Positions 39,117-51,462 of a stretch of 62,000 nucleotides of DNA are shown here, piece after piece. How positions within the stretch are numbered: position 1 is the first letter of the stretch; each line of letters starts with the position of its first letter. Made by a program: the position numbers and the translations under genes. Below the pieces are notes generated by a model that saw nothing but the letters and a program-made list of their open reading frames with translations, was not told the origin of the DNA and searched no databases. This DNA comes from Symbiodinium natans (taxonomy: Eukaryota; Sar; Dinophyceae; Suessiales; Symbiodiniaceae). The DNA lies in contig CAJNDS010000113.1 of NCBI GenBank assembly GCA_905221605.1, positions 72,501 to 134,500 of the forward strand. Direction: 5' to 3'.

Positions 39117-40025
39117 ACGCAAAAAACCTTACCCTTTTTGGGGGAGCTCCTACAATACGGATTATGTCGTGCTTCTTTTAACATTTTGTTTTTTTGTTGG
39201 GAGGGGGGTTAGTATAAGGGGTCCCCCCCCCCCCCCCCCCCCCGAGGTTCCCGGGGGTTCTTTTGCCACGCGCACGGGTGCTCTCACGCAGGCGGGTTCA
39301 AGGTAAGCATCACTGGCCAATCATCTCCGAACCATTGCGGCACAAGTAACTTGGCCTCGAGACAACCACCACACCACCCCTGTGCAAAAACCCACTCCAA
39401 ACCTCCCTAAACCCTAAACCCTACACTCCCTAGATTCCTAAATCCTTGAACCCGCTAAACTCTAGACCTTAAACCTGAGAACTCGTGGTCCTGAAGGCCC
39501 AACAAGCCCCAAACCCTAAACTCCCTAAACTCGTGCACGACCTGACTTTGATGCAGCTCGAAACCCTGAACCCTAAGGGTTTAGGGTTTAGGGTTTAGGG
39601 TTTAGGGTTTAGGGTTTAGGGTTTAGGGTTTAGCCCTAAAGAAGGGTGAGGATTGAAGTTCGCATGCTGAGCTGCAGAGCCCAACCGCTCTGTGCAGCCA
39701 CTCAAGGGCACACCTCAAGACCCCGAGCCTGCGTTGTTGCTAGGGATTATAGGGTTTAGGGTTTAGGGTTTAGGGTTTGGGGTTTAGGGTTTAGGGTTTA
39801 GGGGGTACCTCAGAAACCGACGTAGGCTCATGACATGAGAACCGCTAAATTTCCCAAATTAACCTCAATGCCCTATTTAAGCTACGTACCCTGAACCCCC
39901 CCTTATTACCCTGAGCCCTCAGCCTAGGTTTAGGTTTAGGGTTTAGGGTTTAGGGTTTAGGGTTTAGGGTTTAGGGTTTAGGGTTTAGGGTTTAGGGTTT
40001 AGGGTTTAGGGTTTAGGGTTTAGGA

Positions 40026-40147
40026 AGTCGTCTTGGGTGTTTCTGGGGTCTGCCAGCATGAGCCCACTGAGGTCCGATCGCGCAGCGGGATGACTGTGAA
40101 GCAGATCACGCCCAGAAACCTGGATTCATGGAGTTACGAGTTCAAGG
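40026..40147 (+). other. unrecognised coding-like fragment
   Basis: The plus strand reads HEPTEVRSRSGMTVKQITPR then NLDSWSYEFK without a stop. Composition is protein-like. A TTTAGGG array ends at 40024, directly before it. No family recognised. Confidence 0.35.
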
Positions 40148-40432
40148 GTTTGAGGGTCTAAGGGCTTAGGGTGGTCAGGGTAGAGGGTAAGGAGTTCGTG
40201 GGTTTAGGGTTTAGGGGGACTACGGCTTTGGTAGCGCCGCTGGCCCCTTTGTGCTAAGTCAGAAAGATCTTCTCAGACACGAAACTCTAAACCCTAAACC
40301 GTAAACCCTAAACACAGGCAACATGGGCGAGCAAAGAAGGCCCCTTGGCAAAACTAGGGCCCCTTCTGGGGAGTTTGTATTGTAGTGCAGACGCCTAACA
40401 CGCAAGAAACGTCAAGCCCTACCCGGGACTCT

Positions 40433-40515
40433 CTTTACCCACTTTTGCGGGTTACACCTCCGAATTAAGGGCTTTACCCACAGTTTTGCGGGTTACACCT
40501 ACGAATTGAAGGGGT
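40433..40515. repeat. two-copy tandem repeat, about 40 bp
   Basis: TTTACCCAC...TTTTGCGGGTTACACCT then CGAATT occurs twice in succession with small changes. No gene. Confidence 0.75.
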
Positions 40516-42494
40516 ATCCTACTAAGAACTGTCGGAAAACAGGGTTCCAGGTAATCCCATGAACCCTGAACCCAAAACCCTATACCTTAAACCCTGAACC
40601 CTACACCCTGTTTCAACCCTAAACATTTCAAAGACAAGGCCTCGAGAGGATTGGCGCTTTGCACCCCAAACCGTGAAACCTTAAAGGTTGCCCTCGACTT
40701 TCAGGGACCTTAAACCCTAAACCCTAAGCCCTAAGCCCTAAACCCTAAACCCTAAACCCTAAACCCGAAACCCTAAACCCTGAACCCTGAACCCTGAACC
40801 CTGGACCGTGACCCTGGGCCCTATTAATCCACGAAGACCATGCGCTAGGATGGGCATTCAAAACCTCTGAGCAATACTCCTGAACATGATCCTCTTAACC
40901 CAATGAGGGAAAACATATGTGTGTGTATATATATATATAATGTCCCAAAGGCCTACCTAAACCCTAAACCCTAAACCCTAAACCCTAAACCCTAAACCCT
41001 AAGCCCTAAACCCTAAACCCTAAACCCCAAACCCCAAACCCTAAACCCTAAACCCTTAAAACCCTAAACCCTAAACCCTAAACCATGCAAGAAAGTCGCA
41101 CAGTCATCAATGCTCGCTGGTTGAGGTCGCAGACCTGGTCAGGGCTTGGAGGACTTGTGGGCTTCAGGCATCTGGGTTCCCAGGGTATCCGCCTCAGCCC
41201 TACACCTAGGGTTTAGGGTTTGGGGTTTGGGGTTTCGGGTTTCGGGTTTGGGGTTTGGGGTTTTGGGGTTTGGGGTTTGGGGTTCAGGGTCTGTGGCGAA
41301 CGATGCAGTAGGGCCACAAACCGACAAAACCCCAAGGCCAAGAAGCCCGAAACCAAACCCGAAGATCTAAGGTTCTAAGTATGGGCCCTCAACTTGGGTC
41401 CCTTAACCCTTACATACGCTATACAGAATGTGGGCCCACACTTCGGATCCCTATAAAGACAAGGGAACTCAGTTCCCTGCCTTCCTTTCATAGAGCGAGA
41501 GGACCAGCGTGACCATCGAGCCTGACACACAACAACTCAGGCGTTGAAGGCATATCGGTTTAAGGGTTAGAGCTTAACCCTACACCCTGAACCCTAAGCC
41601 CCCTATACCCTAAACGGATCCCCAGACGTGACCCCAAAGGGTACTCCAATCATTCATACCACACTTAGGTCTCCGATTCTTGGGGTTGGAGCCCTGAACC
41701 CTAAGCTTTGGGGCGAAGTTTTGGGGGACCCTACAAGATGTGGGCTCTTGAGTGTTTAGGGTTTTGGGGTCAGGGTTGAGAGTTGACGGCTTAAAGGTTT
41801 AGGGGGTTTATAAGGTTCAGGGTTTAGGGTTTAGGGTTTAGGGTTTAGGGTTTAGGGTTTAGGGTTTCCTGCCTTGCTTTCTGATCGTGCTGATGTATAT
41901 CGTTCTTGTCGTCACACTCGAGACCCACAAGCTCTACAACCTAAGCTAGCGTCAAACCCGAAACCCCCCCTCAACCTTAAGCCCTAAACCCTGGGCCCTA
42001 AAACCTCAACCTTCATCCCTGACAGCCCTAAACCTTAAACCCTAAACCCTGAAAACCCTAAACCCTGAAAACCCTAAACCCCAAGCCCCAAACCCCAAAC
42101 CCCAAACCCCAAACCCTAAACCCTAAACCCTAAACCCCCTGACGTCTCAGCTGGTGTCAAATAGGCAACCTGCCCACGCCAGCGCATAGTTCGAAGAGAA
42201 GAACACCTCTGGCCTCGGGTTCAGGGTTTAGGGTTTGGGGTTTGGGGTTTGGGGTTTAGGGTTTGGGGTTTAGGGTTTAGGGTTTGGGGTTTAGGGTTTA
42301 GTGTGTAGGGTTTAGGGGGCAATGAACCCCAAACCCAAAAGCCCTAAACCATAAACCCCAAGCGATCGGGTTCATGGAGGTGTAAGTTTACAGGTTTATG
42401 GGCTGATAGAGGTGTTTAGGGTTTGGGCCTCAAGGGTAAGTGTTCACGAACACGAGTACAGCTACAAATGCATGAAAGCCCAAAACCCTTAACG

Positions 42495-42614
42495 CCAAAC
42501 ATCAAGCAGCTGACTTCGTGTGTCCGGAAGCGCGCTTGTCAAATGTGCGGACTTCCTCGTGCAAAATGCGCTTGTCCTCACAGAGCCTATGCAAAAACCT
42601 TGTCTTTCACATGA
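42495..42614 (+). pseudogene. DTW-domain-like N-terminal fragment
   Basis: The plus strand reads RKRACQMCGLPRAKCACPHR. The spacing C-x2-C-x2-P-x3-C-x-C is that of the start of DTW-domain proteins (tRNA-uridine aminocarboxypropyltransferases). The frame stops within about 40 codons and the DTW core is not seen, so this is an exon or a relic. The motif is short, hence low confidence. Confidence 0.35.
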
Positions 42615-43189
42615 AGTACTCATGGAACCGAGCTGCGCAGACCCCTCGCAATCCATCGCGATCTCCCATGACATCTTAAACCCTAAGCCCTAAACCTTAA
42701 ATCCTAAACCGCCTAAACCCGAAAATTTGTGATCGGGGCAGTGTCCTCTGCTTTCGAAATGGGCCCTGCAGCAGCTAGTGTATCATAAAGTTCACCAAGC
42801 CTTGACATCCCTCCGAGCCGGTTCAGGGTTCAGGGTTCAGGGTTCAGGGTTCAGGGTTTAGGGTTTAGGGTTTAGGGTTTAGGGTTTAGGGTTTAGGGGG
42901 TAGAACCAGGTTTTTCCTTGCCAATATTCGACCAGCCGCAACGTGTAAAGCGTGTTCGCTCCAAGATGGGTTGAGGATTCGGGTTGAGGGTTCAGTAGCC
43001 CAAAAGCCTGTTCTTGTACTCCTTGGGTACCTACTTTTCTCATTATGTTGTACGAACCATAGAGCGAGGTGCCTCCCGAAGAAGGCACGACAAGTAAGGG
43101 TCTACGAGTAGAAAGTTCCTGAACATCGCTTAGAGGAGGGGATCAGGGCGATGGTATAAAGCTTCCGGTTTCTGCTTGAGATCTCGCAG

Positions 43190-43315
43190 CGTTGCCGCTG
43201 CAATCGTTCGATTTTGACCCGGTCGGCGAGCTCAAGACCACCCATTGCCAGGCTTACAAGCAACCTGAGAATGCGCCCGTCTGCGATTCATGGAGATTTC
43301 TACCAAAACCCCAAC
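43190..43315 (+). other. unrecognised coding-like fragment
   Basis: The plus strand reads LPLQSFDFDPVGELKTTHC then QAYKQPENAPVCDSWRFL. The open frame continues into repeat-like sequence. No family recognised. Confidence 0.3.
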
Positions 43316-43863
43316 CTCCAAACCCTAACCCGACGAAATTGGTGAAAAAAAAGGCAGTACTTAGAAACGCAGTCCCGAACCCTTGTGGGCATGCGTAGTC
43401 GAAGACCCCAAGAGGTCATTCAATAACAGGGAGTTTAACCCTAAACCCTAAACCCAGTAACTTGCCGCCTTAGGTTAGACGGTGTGGGCTGGGATGAAAA
43501 AAACCAAGGGCCCCCAGATCAAAGCCAATCGCACGAAACGCTCGATAGCTCTCGTTGAACACGACTCTTCAGCCTACACGCCAATATGGGCAGGCCCTAA
43601 ACCCTAAACCCTAAACCCTAAACCCTAAACCCTAAACCCTAAACCCTAAACCCTAAACCCTAAACCCTAAACCCTAAACCCTAAACCCTAAACCCTAAAC
43701 CCCCGAAACCTGGCCATCCTTGGATCCAGACCATCCAGGATACGCTTTGGAGAGCTCTTGCACCTGGATTTATAGGGTTCTTAAGGGAGGGGAAAGGGGG
43801 GCTCAAGGGTGGTTTAGGGTTTAGGGTTTAGGGTTTAGGGTTTAGGGTTTCGGGGTATGAAGA

Positions 43864-43960
43864 CCCAAGGTTCCCTAGTACTCCCCACTACTCCCGAAGG
43901 CTCCCTAAGGTTCCCTAAGGTTCCCTAAGGTTCCCTAAGGTTCCCTAGGTACCTACCCAC
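43864..43960. repeat. CCCAAGGTTCCC family copy, uninterrupted
   Basis: Carries AAGGTTCCCTAGGTACCTACCC as a continuous stretch (read in two parts: AAGGTTCCCTAGG then TACCTACCC). It serves as the empty-site reference for the interrupted copy at 9899-10062. The TTCCCTAAGG unit is repeated four times. Confidence 0.75.
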
Positions 43961-44196
43961 CTTGAACCCCCCTCCCTTGAGAACCCCTGGAATGGATCGG
44001 CAGGGCTGGGACGCTTCTCCTTGCTAACCTTATAAGAATTCTTGACAGGGTTTGGTATAGGGTTTAAGGTTTAGGGTTTAGGGTTCAGGGTTCAGGGTTT
44101 AGGGTTTAGGGTTTAGGGTTTGAGGGCCCAAGAGCCGTAGAGTAGGGCTCAGGGGGTTTTAGGGCTCAGGGACACATGCTTCATGAAAGCAGCCTC

Positions 44197-44298
44197 AGAT
44201 CTTCCAAAACCCGTTAATTAAGGAATATACCCTAACTCACACTAAGGATCCTTAGTATAAATGAGGGTCGATTCCCTCTAATTAAGGGCTTTTGGAAG
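44197..44298. mobile_element. AGATCTTCC foldback family, copy 1
   Basis: Left end AGATCTTCCAAAACCCGTTA and right end CTTTTGGAAG are inverted. The interior has GGAATATACCCTAA and ACTAAGGATCC. Confidence 0.75.
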
Positions 44299-44625
44299 CA
44301 CCCTACACCCAAAACCCTAAACCCTAAGCCCTAAACCCTAAACCCTAAACCCTAATGAAGCAGGGCAAGCCATGCCAAGCTTTGCTTCACTCGCCCGCCA
44401 GGGTCTTGAAGATGCATTGAGGTTTAGGGTTTAGGGTTTAGGGTTTAGGGTTTAGGGTTCAGGGTTCAGTGTTCAGGGTTTAGGGTTTGGCGCTTGTGAG
44501 TCTTCTGCGCGCGGTTTTCTCCCTTAAGGCTCCAAGTATTCAAAAAAAGGGTCTCATGCCATAAATGATACGCCTATAGACCCTAAATCCTAAACCCTAA
44601 ACCCTGAACCCTAAACCCTAAACCC

Positions 44626-44660
44626 CAAAGGACTGTTAGTATAAGGGGGAACATCCCAAG
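44626..44660. mobile_element. half of a foldback element, starting from telomere repeat
   Basis: CCCTAAACCCC passes directly into AAAGGACTGTTAGTATAAGG and GGGAACATCCCAAG. This is the right-arm counterpart of the element at 56641-56750. Only one arm is present. Confidence 0.65.
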
Positions 44661-44989
44661 TGAGCATGCAGTGAAGCTACAGCGCAAGGGGCCGCGAAAC
44701 AACCTGTATTTGCCTGAGGTTAACTTTTACTTTGGGGTGTCCTTCTATGGGTTTAGGTCTGAAGGTCTAGGAGCAATGCACCATAACATGGTTCTAGCCT
44801 CAACCCGAAACCCTATAAACCCTAACCCCTAAACCCTAAACCCTAAACCCTAAACCCGAAACCCTAAGCCCCTAAACCCCTAAACCCCAAAACCCCAAAA
44901 CCCCTAAACCCTAAACCCTAAACCCTAAACCCCAAAACCCCCAAACCCTTAAACCCTTACATCTTAGCCGTCTGCCCAAAGCACCGAGC

Positions 44990-45070
44990 TGAAGACTTGG
45001 ACCCCGCGCCCACCACTGACCCTGAAGCATCAGGTGTAGTGACCTCATCGCAGATCTTCGCCCAATATCC
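44990..45070 (-). CDS. exon candidate (81 nt)
   Basis: Reads GYWAKICDEVTTPDASGS and ends VVGAGSKSS, after CCTTCATTCAG and before GCTCGG, phase 0, 27 codons. Left flank CCCTAAA (44820-44960), right flank TTTAGGG (45082-45218), the same orientation as the microexons. Not proline-rich, so probably a different gene or region of it. Confidence 0.45.
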
Positions 45071-45239
45071 CTGAATGAAGGTGTTTAGGGTTTAGGGATT
45101 GAGGTTTAGGGTTTAGGGTTTAGGGTTTAGGGTTTAGGGTTTAGGGTTTAGGGTTTAGGGTTTAGGGTTTAGGGTTTAGGGTTTAGGGTTTAGGGTTTAG
45201 GGTTTAGGGTTTAGGGTTCATTAGGGCTTACGGCTTGGT

Positions 45240-45500
45240 GTTCTCTAAGCTAAGGGCGCCCTTTTGAGGTCCTTGCGTTAAGGCAAGCGTGGTGGCCTTG
45301 CATCTCGTCATAAAAGGATCCCAAAAACAAGTTCGTGTACTTCGAGAATCCCCACCCTGCAGGTAAGGAATCCGTGGGCTTCACTCTGTGGCTGAGCACC
45401 CCAGGGATTTTCTGAAGATACTCTGGGGGTTGAGAATTGAGGGATTCTCTGAAGATACTCTGGGGTTGGGCACTGCTGGGCAATTGAGGGGTTCTCTGAC
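45240..45500 (-). other. coding-like fragment with internal 45-50-bp repeats
   Basis: The minus strand includes GWGFSKYTNLFLGSFYDEMQ followed by GHHACLNARTSKG. Upstream of it the phrase GATTCTCTGAAGATACTCTGG recurs with variation (about 45410, 45450, 45490). No family recognised. Confidence 0.3.
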
Positions 45501-45875
45501 AATGCTCTAACCCTAAACCCTAAACCCTGAACCCTTGGGCGCTCCAGGCAGGCCCTGGGATGCTCGCTGCGGTGGGATACGGTGATCGGCGAGGAGTAGA
45601 CCGGGCGAGGAGAAGAGCTGAATAGTTGTTAACAGGGGGGGGGGGGTGAGGAAAACCAAAACATCTTGAAAGGATAAAAAGAGGAAGAAGCTCTTGAGGA
45701 CGAAACCGCCCTGGAACTTAAAATCCCCAAACCCTACAAACTGCACCTTAAGGGCCCTTGAGCCCTATAAATCCTAAACCCTAAACCCTAAACCTTCAAC
45801 CTACCAATGTTGGAGGACTTCCCGCTCTTGTAGAATAGACAAACGGGGCAAGGGGCAAGCGGTGGAAAACTACTC

Positions 45876-46018
45876 AGATCTTCTAAGACGCCTTATTTAC
45901 GGAATATGCCCTAGCTTATACTAAGGATCCTTACTCTGAGTTAGGGTATATTCCTTAATTCAGGAATATACCCTAATTTATACTAAGGATCCGAATTAAG
46001 GGGTTTTTCGGAAGATCT
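45876..46018. mobile_element. AGATCTTCC foldback family, copy 2
   Basis: Left end AGATCTTCTAAGACGCCTTA, right end CGGAAGATCT. The interior GGAATATxCCCTAAxTTATA is itself duplicated in inverted order. Same family as 44197 and 55259. Confidence 0.75.
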
Positions 46019-47001
46019 GGGCAGAGAAATGGCTGAGTCCTCCAACAAGCTTATTCAGGGCTGCACGTTTCATGCCCGAGTCCCTCAAAGTCATGAACCG
46101 ACATCGAAATGACTACACTGAAGAACCGCCCCTAAACTCAAAACCCCAGGTCTGGGGTTTAAGGGTTTAGGGTTTAGGGTTTAGGGTTTAGGGTTTAGGG
46201 TTTAGGGTTTAGGGTTTAGGGTGTAGGGTGTAGGGTGTAGGGGTTAGGGTTTAGGGTTTAGGGTTTAGGGTTTAGGGTTTAGGGTTTAGGGGGCTTAAGG
46301 TTCGGAGCTTGAGGTTTATGGCTCTGGGATTTGACACTCAACCCTACAAGGACTCACCAAGCCCATGCCCTCTCGGTGCCACGCACGGGCACGTTCAATA
46401 AGAGAGGCAAGCTGATGCCAATCGCAAGGCCTGGCAACTAGGCTCCATAGGGGTTAGGGTTTATATAGGGTTGAGGGCTTAGGTTTAGGGTTTAGGGTTT
46501 AGGGTTTAGGGTTTAGGGTTTAGGGTGTAGGGTTCAGGGTTTAGGGTTCATGGTTGACTGCAGCATCGTTCAAAGGGCCGAAGACGACGCGTGGCAGGGT
46601 TTACAGGCTTGGGGTCAGGGGTCAGGGGTTTAGGGTTTAGGGTGTAGGGTGTACGGTGTAGGGTTTAGGGTTTAGGGTGTGGGGTGGGGCTGATTAGGTC
46701 AGTAGTTTCCGGGTTGAGAGGCGTCAGGGGTTCGTGACGGCTATAGTCTCGGGGCATGAAGAGCCCCATCTCAGGAAATCGGCTGTTGTCTGGGCAGTTC
46801 AGGGTTTATGGTTTAGGGCCTAGGGTCCTAAACCTCCGAAACCCTAAACCTCCGAAACTCTAAACCTCCGAAACCCTAAACCCTGAACCCTGAACCCTGA
46901 ACCCTGAACCCTGAACCCTAAACCCTAAACCCTAAACCCTAAACCCTAAACCCCAACCCTAAACCCTAAACCCTAAACCCCTCAAAAGGAGCCCTGCAGG
47001 A

Positions 47002-47062
47002 GCCTTGGCTCATCTTTCCGCGGCTGACCCAGCCTTCGCCAAGGAAAGGACACGGGCTTTGG
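47002..47062 (+). other. coding-like island
   Basis: After CCTGCAG the plus strand reads ALAHLSAADPAFAKERTRAL. CCCTAAA on the left and TTTAGGG on the right. Splice phase cannot be set. Confidence 0.3.
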
Positions 47063-48084
47063 GGAAAGGTTTAGGGTTTAGGGTTTAGGGTTTAGGGTTT
47101 AGGGCTGAGCGTTTAGGGTGAGGGTTGTTCTAATGGGCACCGGGAGTGAAGGGGGCGGGGGGGGGGGGGGGGGGGACGCACTGGTGTACACAAAGGGGCC
47201 TCAAAAGCAACCTAAACCCATGACGGCTTACCCAAGCACACCCGAACACCAACACCAGTTTGGGACATGATTCAACACTCCCAAAAACCCTAAAAAAAGA
47301 AGCCCTCATACCCTAACAGCCTAAACTTATAAGCCCTGAAACCCTAAACCATGACGAAAATGAAAGACCCACTACCCTAAAAATCAGAACCCTGAGTCGG
47401 ATTCAGGTAAAGCTGCTGTTGATCAGGAAGATCGCGTGGAAGATTGAGACGAAGGCCGTGGCCTGAGTGGGTTTAGGGTTTAGGGCTTGGGGTTTAGGGT
47501 TTCGGGTTAACGGTTAAGGGCTCAGGGTTGTGGGAGTTGTGGGAGTATAGGGCTTAGGGTTTCGGGGGTATCGAGTTTAGGGTTTAAGGGCCCCAAACTG
47601 CATGATGAGCGAACTCTCCCCACAGTAGAAGGGAAGGCGGGCGGGGGGGGGGGAGGGGGGGGAGTTCAATGCTGCGACGTGCTGTGTGTCGACCCTCCCC
47701 AACGAAGCGAACTAAGCCCGGAGGAATCAACATTCGGTCCATAGAAGCAGTTTAGGGGTTAGGGTTTAGGGTTTAGGTTTCTGGGTTTACCCCCTAACGA
47801 CTAAACATCTGACCCCGAAACCCTCTTACATCGGGTGTAGGGTCTTATAAGGTTTAGGTCTTAATCCAACCGCCCATAAACCTCCTGCAAACAGCTTGAA
47901 AGCCTTTAAGCCAGCCCACAGAAGGCCCCAACAAAAACCCTGAACCCTAAAACCCTGAACTCAAACCCTATAAGCCCCGCAAACCCTAAAGCCCCTCAAC
48001 GGTGTAAACCGCCAAACGTTTCCTCTGCAAAGGCCCAAAAGCCTGCGAACGCCTAAACCTCGCAAGCCGCAAGCCCTAGAAGGC

Positions 48085-48620
48085 CCCCATATACACACGG
48101 GGTGACCAAGTACAAGCCCTTGGGCACTATAGGGACCTTAATGATTCGAATGCGGCTTTGGGGGGGTTAATATAGTATATTTTACATAGAGACCATAAGG
48201 GAATACTATTGGAAATTTCTACTCTCTGGCTAAGAACCCCCCAAAAATAAATTATACTGCCTTAGAAAGGTAAAATAGAGAATATTGTTATTTTTTCATG
48301 TAGTTGTGCTTTTTTTTTTCACCACCCTCGGTGTGGGGTTAGTTAGATTTTAAACTCAACTCTTCTCCTCTACTCCTCCCTCAACCCCACAGTGTCCCTG
48401 AAGTACCCACAGTTCATTCAGGATGTCCCTGGAGTGCCCAACCCCAGAGTGTCCCTGGAGTGCCCAGCCACAGAGTGTCCCTGGAGTGGCCCAACCCCAG
48501 AGTATCTCTACCCAGAGAGGGTGGGGGATGTTCGAAATGAAATATTTTTCTTCTGAAATTGGGGGCTCTTGCGCAATAGTAGATTGATTCCGACCCCTAG
48601 ATTACGCCCCGAAGTCTGAG
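48085..48620. other. unique AT-richer island with tandem repeat
   Basis: No gene. At 48391-48505 a 27-29-bp unit (AGTGTCCCTGGAGTGCCCA...) is present about four times. Confidence 0.6.
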
Positions 48621-48778
48621 ACACCCGGGCGGACAGGATGGGATCCAGCGGCCTTGGACTCGTGCAGCGCAACGCTAAGCCCTAAACCCTAAACCCTGAA
48701 CCCTGAACCCTAAACCTTAAACCTTAAACCTTACACCCTACACCCTAAACCCTAAGGGTGTAGGCATCTCAAAGGCTC

Positions 48779-48866
48779 CATGTACCTATATAGTACATAC
48801 TTGGGCCTTAAGAAGGGTTCCTATACTGTAGCTTTAGGGCCCAAGTATATACTATATAGGTACATG
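48779..48866. mobile_element. foldback element, 88 bp
   Basis: 29-base arms (CATGTACCTATATAGTAC... at 48779-48807; inverse at 48838-48866) with one mismatch. Confidence 0.8.
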
Positions 48867-49803
48867 CATTCTTAGGGGATTGGCTGAAGGTCCAGGATTG
48901 TTTAAGGCCTAGGGTTTAGGGTTGAAGCGTCCAGCTTCTGGGTGCTTTGCCACAGCTTTCAATGACTTGATCTACGCCCAGAAAGGAGCCCGCAAACGCG
49001 GGCCCCCCCTGCTTCTCCCCCTGCCCCAGAAGCCGCAGAACTACCTGACACATTGCCTTAAACCCTAAACCCGAAACCCTAAACCCTAAAACCGAAACCC
49101 TAAACCCTAAACCCTAAACCCGAAACCCGAAACCCTAAACCTAAACTGGCTAGGGGACTTCAATCCGGCCGAAACAGCGCAAACACAGCGGTTTAGGGTT
49201 TAGGGTTTATATGGTTTAGGGTTTAGGGTTTAGGGTTTAGGATTTAGGGTTTAGGGCCCTAACACCCAACGACCCTTTGTAGCTCCTTGTTTGGCGCACC
49301 CACAAGCTAACAAGCCATTATTGGGGATCCAGGTACTCCTGGGGCGGCTTGAAGAAAGACTAAGTACGCTTATTGATGTTGAATTCATATAGGGGGTTTT
49401 CGAAGGCTCCTGTACGAGACTCCAAACCCTAAAAGCTTGGTGCAGGGTGTAGAGCCCAGAGAGCTTGCGCCTTATCATCCCTCAACCTAAAACCTCAAAC
49501 GACCTCAAACTAAAACCCGGAACCCTCTAAACCCTAAAGTCGAGGCCCTAAACACTAATCCTCAAGCAGCTTTTGCGCAGTTTGGGGCTACACCCACCTT
49601 CCGAAATTTGAGGAAATCGTCCTCTTGGGCTTCAGGGTTTATGGCTTTCAGGGCTTCAGGGCTTGGGGTTTAGGGTCTAGGGCGCCATGCTGGAATGGGG
49701 CTCCTACCAGCATGGGGTCCTGGCGAGTGAGGCAGCGCCCCCAAAAAAACAAAACAAAACAGGAGTCCTCTGTGCCTTCGAGGCATCTATAACCCTAAAC
49801 CCG

Positions 49804-50039
49804 CCCTAAACCCTAAACCCTAAACCCTAAACCCTAAACCCTAAACCCTAAACCCTAAACCCTAAACCCTAAACCCTAAACCCTAAACCCTAAACCCTAA
49901 ACCTAAACCTAAACCCTAAACCCTAAACCCTAAACCCTAAACCCTAAACCCTAAACCCTAAACCCTAAACCCTAAACCCTAAACCCTAAACCAAAATCCT
50001 AAACCCTAAGCCCGAAACCCTAAACCCTAAACCCCTCCC
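49804..50039. repeat. CCCTAAA array, about 235 bp
   Basis: Over thirty heptamers with only a few interruptions; C-rich on the plus strand. Confidence 0.95.
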
Positions 50040-50359
50040 CCCTTAAGGACCCTATGACGAAAGCCTGTAAGAAAGCCCAGGCACTGAAGCCAAGTCGGGT
50101 ATTCCGGCAAGACGCGAAGGCACCTTGCCGGGTTTAGGTCGGGATGCATCCTACTGCATCCTTGACAAGGAATTTGAACCCGAAACCCGAAAACCCAAAC
50201 CCTAAACCCTAAACCCTAAACCCTAAACCCTAAACGCTAAATACAAAGAACTATGAACCCCTATATTGCCTGTAGAAATCCAGCGAGGTAGGACCACCTT
50301 AAGCCCAAATGAGCCGTAGAACTGGGATCATCGGCCCGCACTACTGCAATTCCTACTAT

Positions 50360-50466
50360 TGGTTATGTATATACATCTACATATATGTTATGTATATATG
50401 TTATATATATATATATGCATGTATATGTTTTATGCATATGTGTATATATATATATATACATACACG
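50360..50466. repeat. AT/TATG microsatellite
   Basis: Alternating TATATG, ATATAT and ATGCAT units. Self-complementary overall. Confidence 0.9.
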
Positions 50467-50847
50467 GTTTAGGGTTTTCAAGGTCTAGGGGATGAGGTTC
50501 CTTTAGACCGGCGCCACAAAGGCTGAACCCCGCTGAAGAGGCGCCGGCCTTGGCCCAACAGCTCCCCAGGCCCTCCACGCTCCCGAACACTGGATGAGGG
50601 TTTAGGGACAAGGGTTTAGGATTTCAAGCCTCCACAAGCCCCAGAGACCTAGCAACACCCAAAATCCCTGCGCACCCTACCCTTTTCAAAACCAAAAGCT
50701 CAAGACCAGACTTCTTTCTGCTGGGCCCCTGGTAAGATGCTTTGGAACAAGAAGACCTTCAGACCCATTGGGCGCAAGAAAGCAAAGGTCGGCACTGGTA
50801 GGTCAGGAAGAAGTAGAAGCCTGGGGGATTTAGAAATGTGTGTGCGC

Positions 50848-50909
50848 TTCTCTAAATTGGGGCTTGTTGGGTCCCCTAGATACTACGGTAGGGACCCTAA
50901 TTTAGAGAA
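50848..50909. mobile_element. hairpin / small foldback, 62 bp
   Basis: TTCTCTAAATT (50848-50858) is inverted at 50899-50909, and inside it GGGTCCC is inverted as GGGACCC. Confidence 0.6.
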
Positions 50910-51250
50910 CTACCCATGTAGTGTTTCAGGTAGCTTGGCTGGGTTTTTGGGTTTCGGGTTTCATGGGTTGTGAGGCATGGTCCCCAATGCGTGGAACCAG
51001 AAGCATGGAAGCCCAGCAGCTTAAGGCTTAAGGTTTAGGGTTGCATGGTTTAGGGGTTTCCTTTAGACAAAATCTAACTTCCACAAAGAGTGTGGTTCTC
51101 ATGCGGCCCTTCTTGCGGACTTTGACTGATGTCTTGGCCCCTGAACACTCTGATATTCACATAGACACCCAACCCCAAACTTCCCGCTACGGGTACCCTA
51201 AACCCTAAACCTTACACCCTAAACCCTAAACCCTAAACCCAAAACCCAAA

Positions 51251-51361
51251 ACCCTAAACCCTTCTTATACCACACAGGTACCTTAGGGGTAGGGTTTAGA
51301 GTTTACAAAACCCTAAACCCTCTTATACCACACAGGTACCTTAGGAGTAGGGTTTAGAGTT
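51251..51361. repeat. direct duplication of a unique segment with telomere-like ends
   Basis: The phrase CTTATACCACACAGGTACC and the following TTAGGxGTAGGGTTTAGAGTTTA occur twice with a period of about 58, each preceded by ACCCTAAACCCT. Confidence 0.85.
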
Positions 51362-51462
51362 TAAGCTTTTCCCACAACCACGCAGAGCCCATCCACCGGA
51401 GTAGCCTGCGGTGTTCACGAAGCCAGCTGCTTGCAAGTTCCCCTCCTGCTTCTTTGGAAGGA

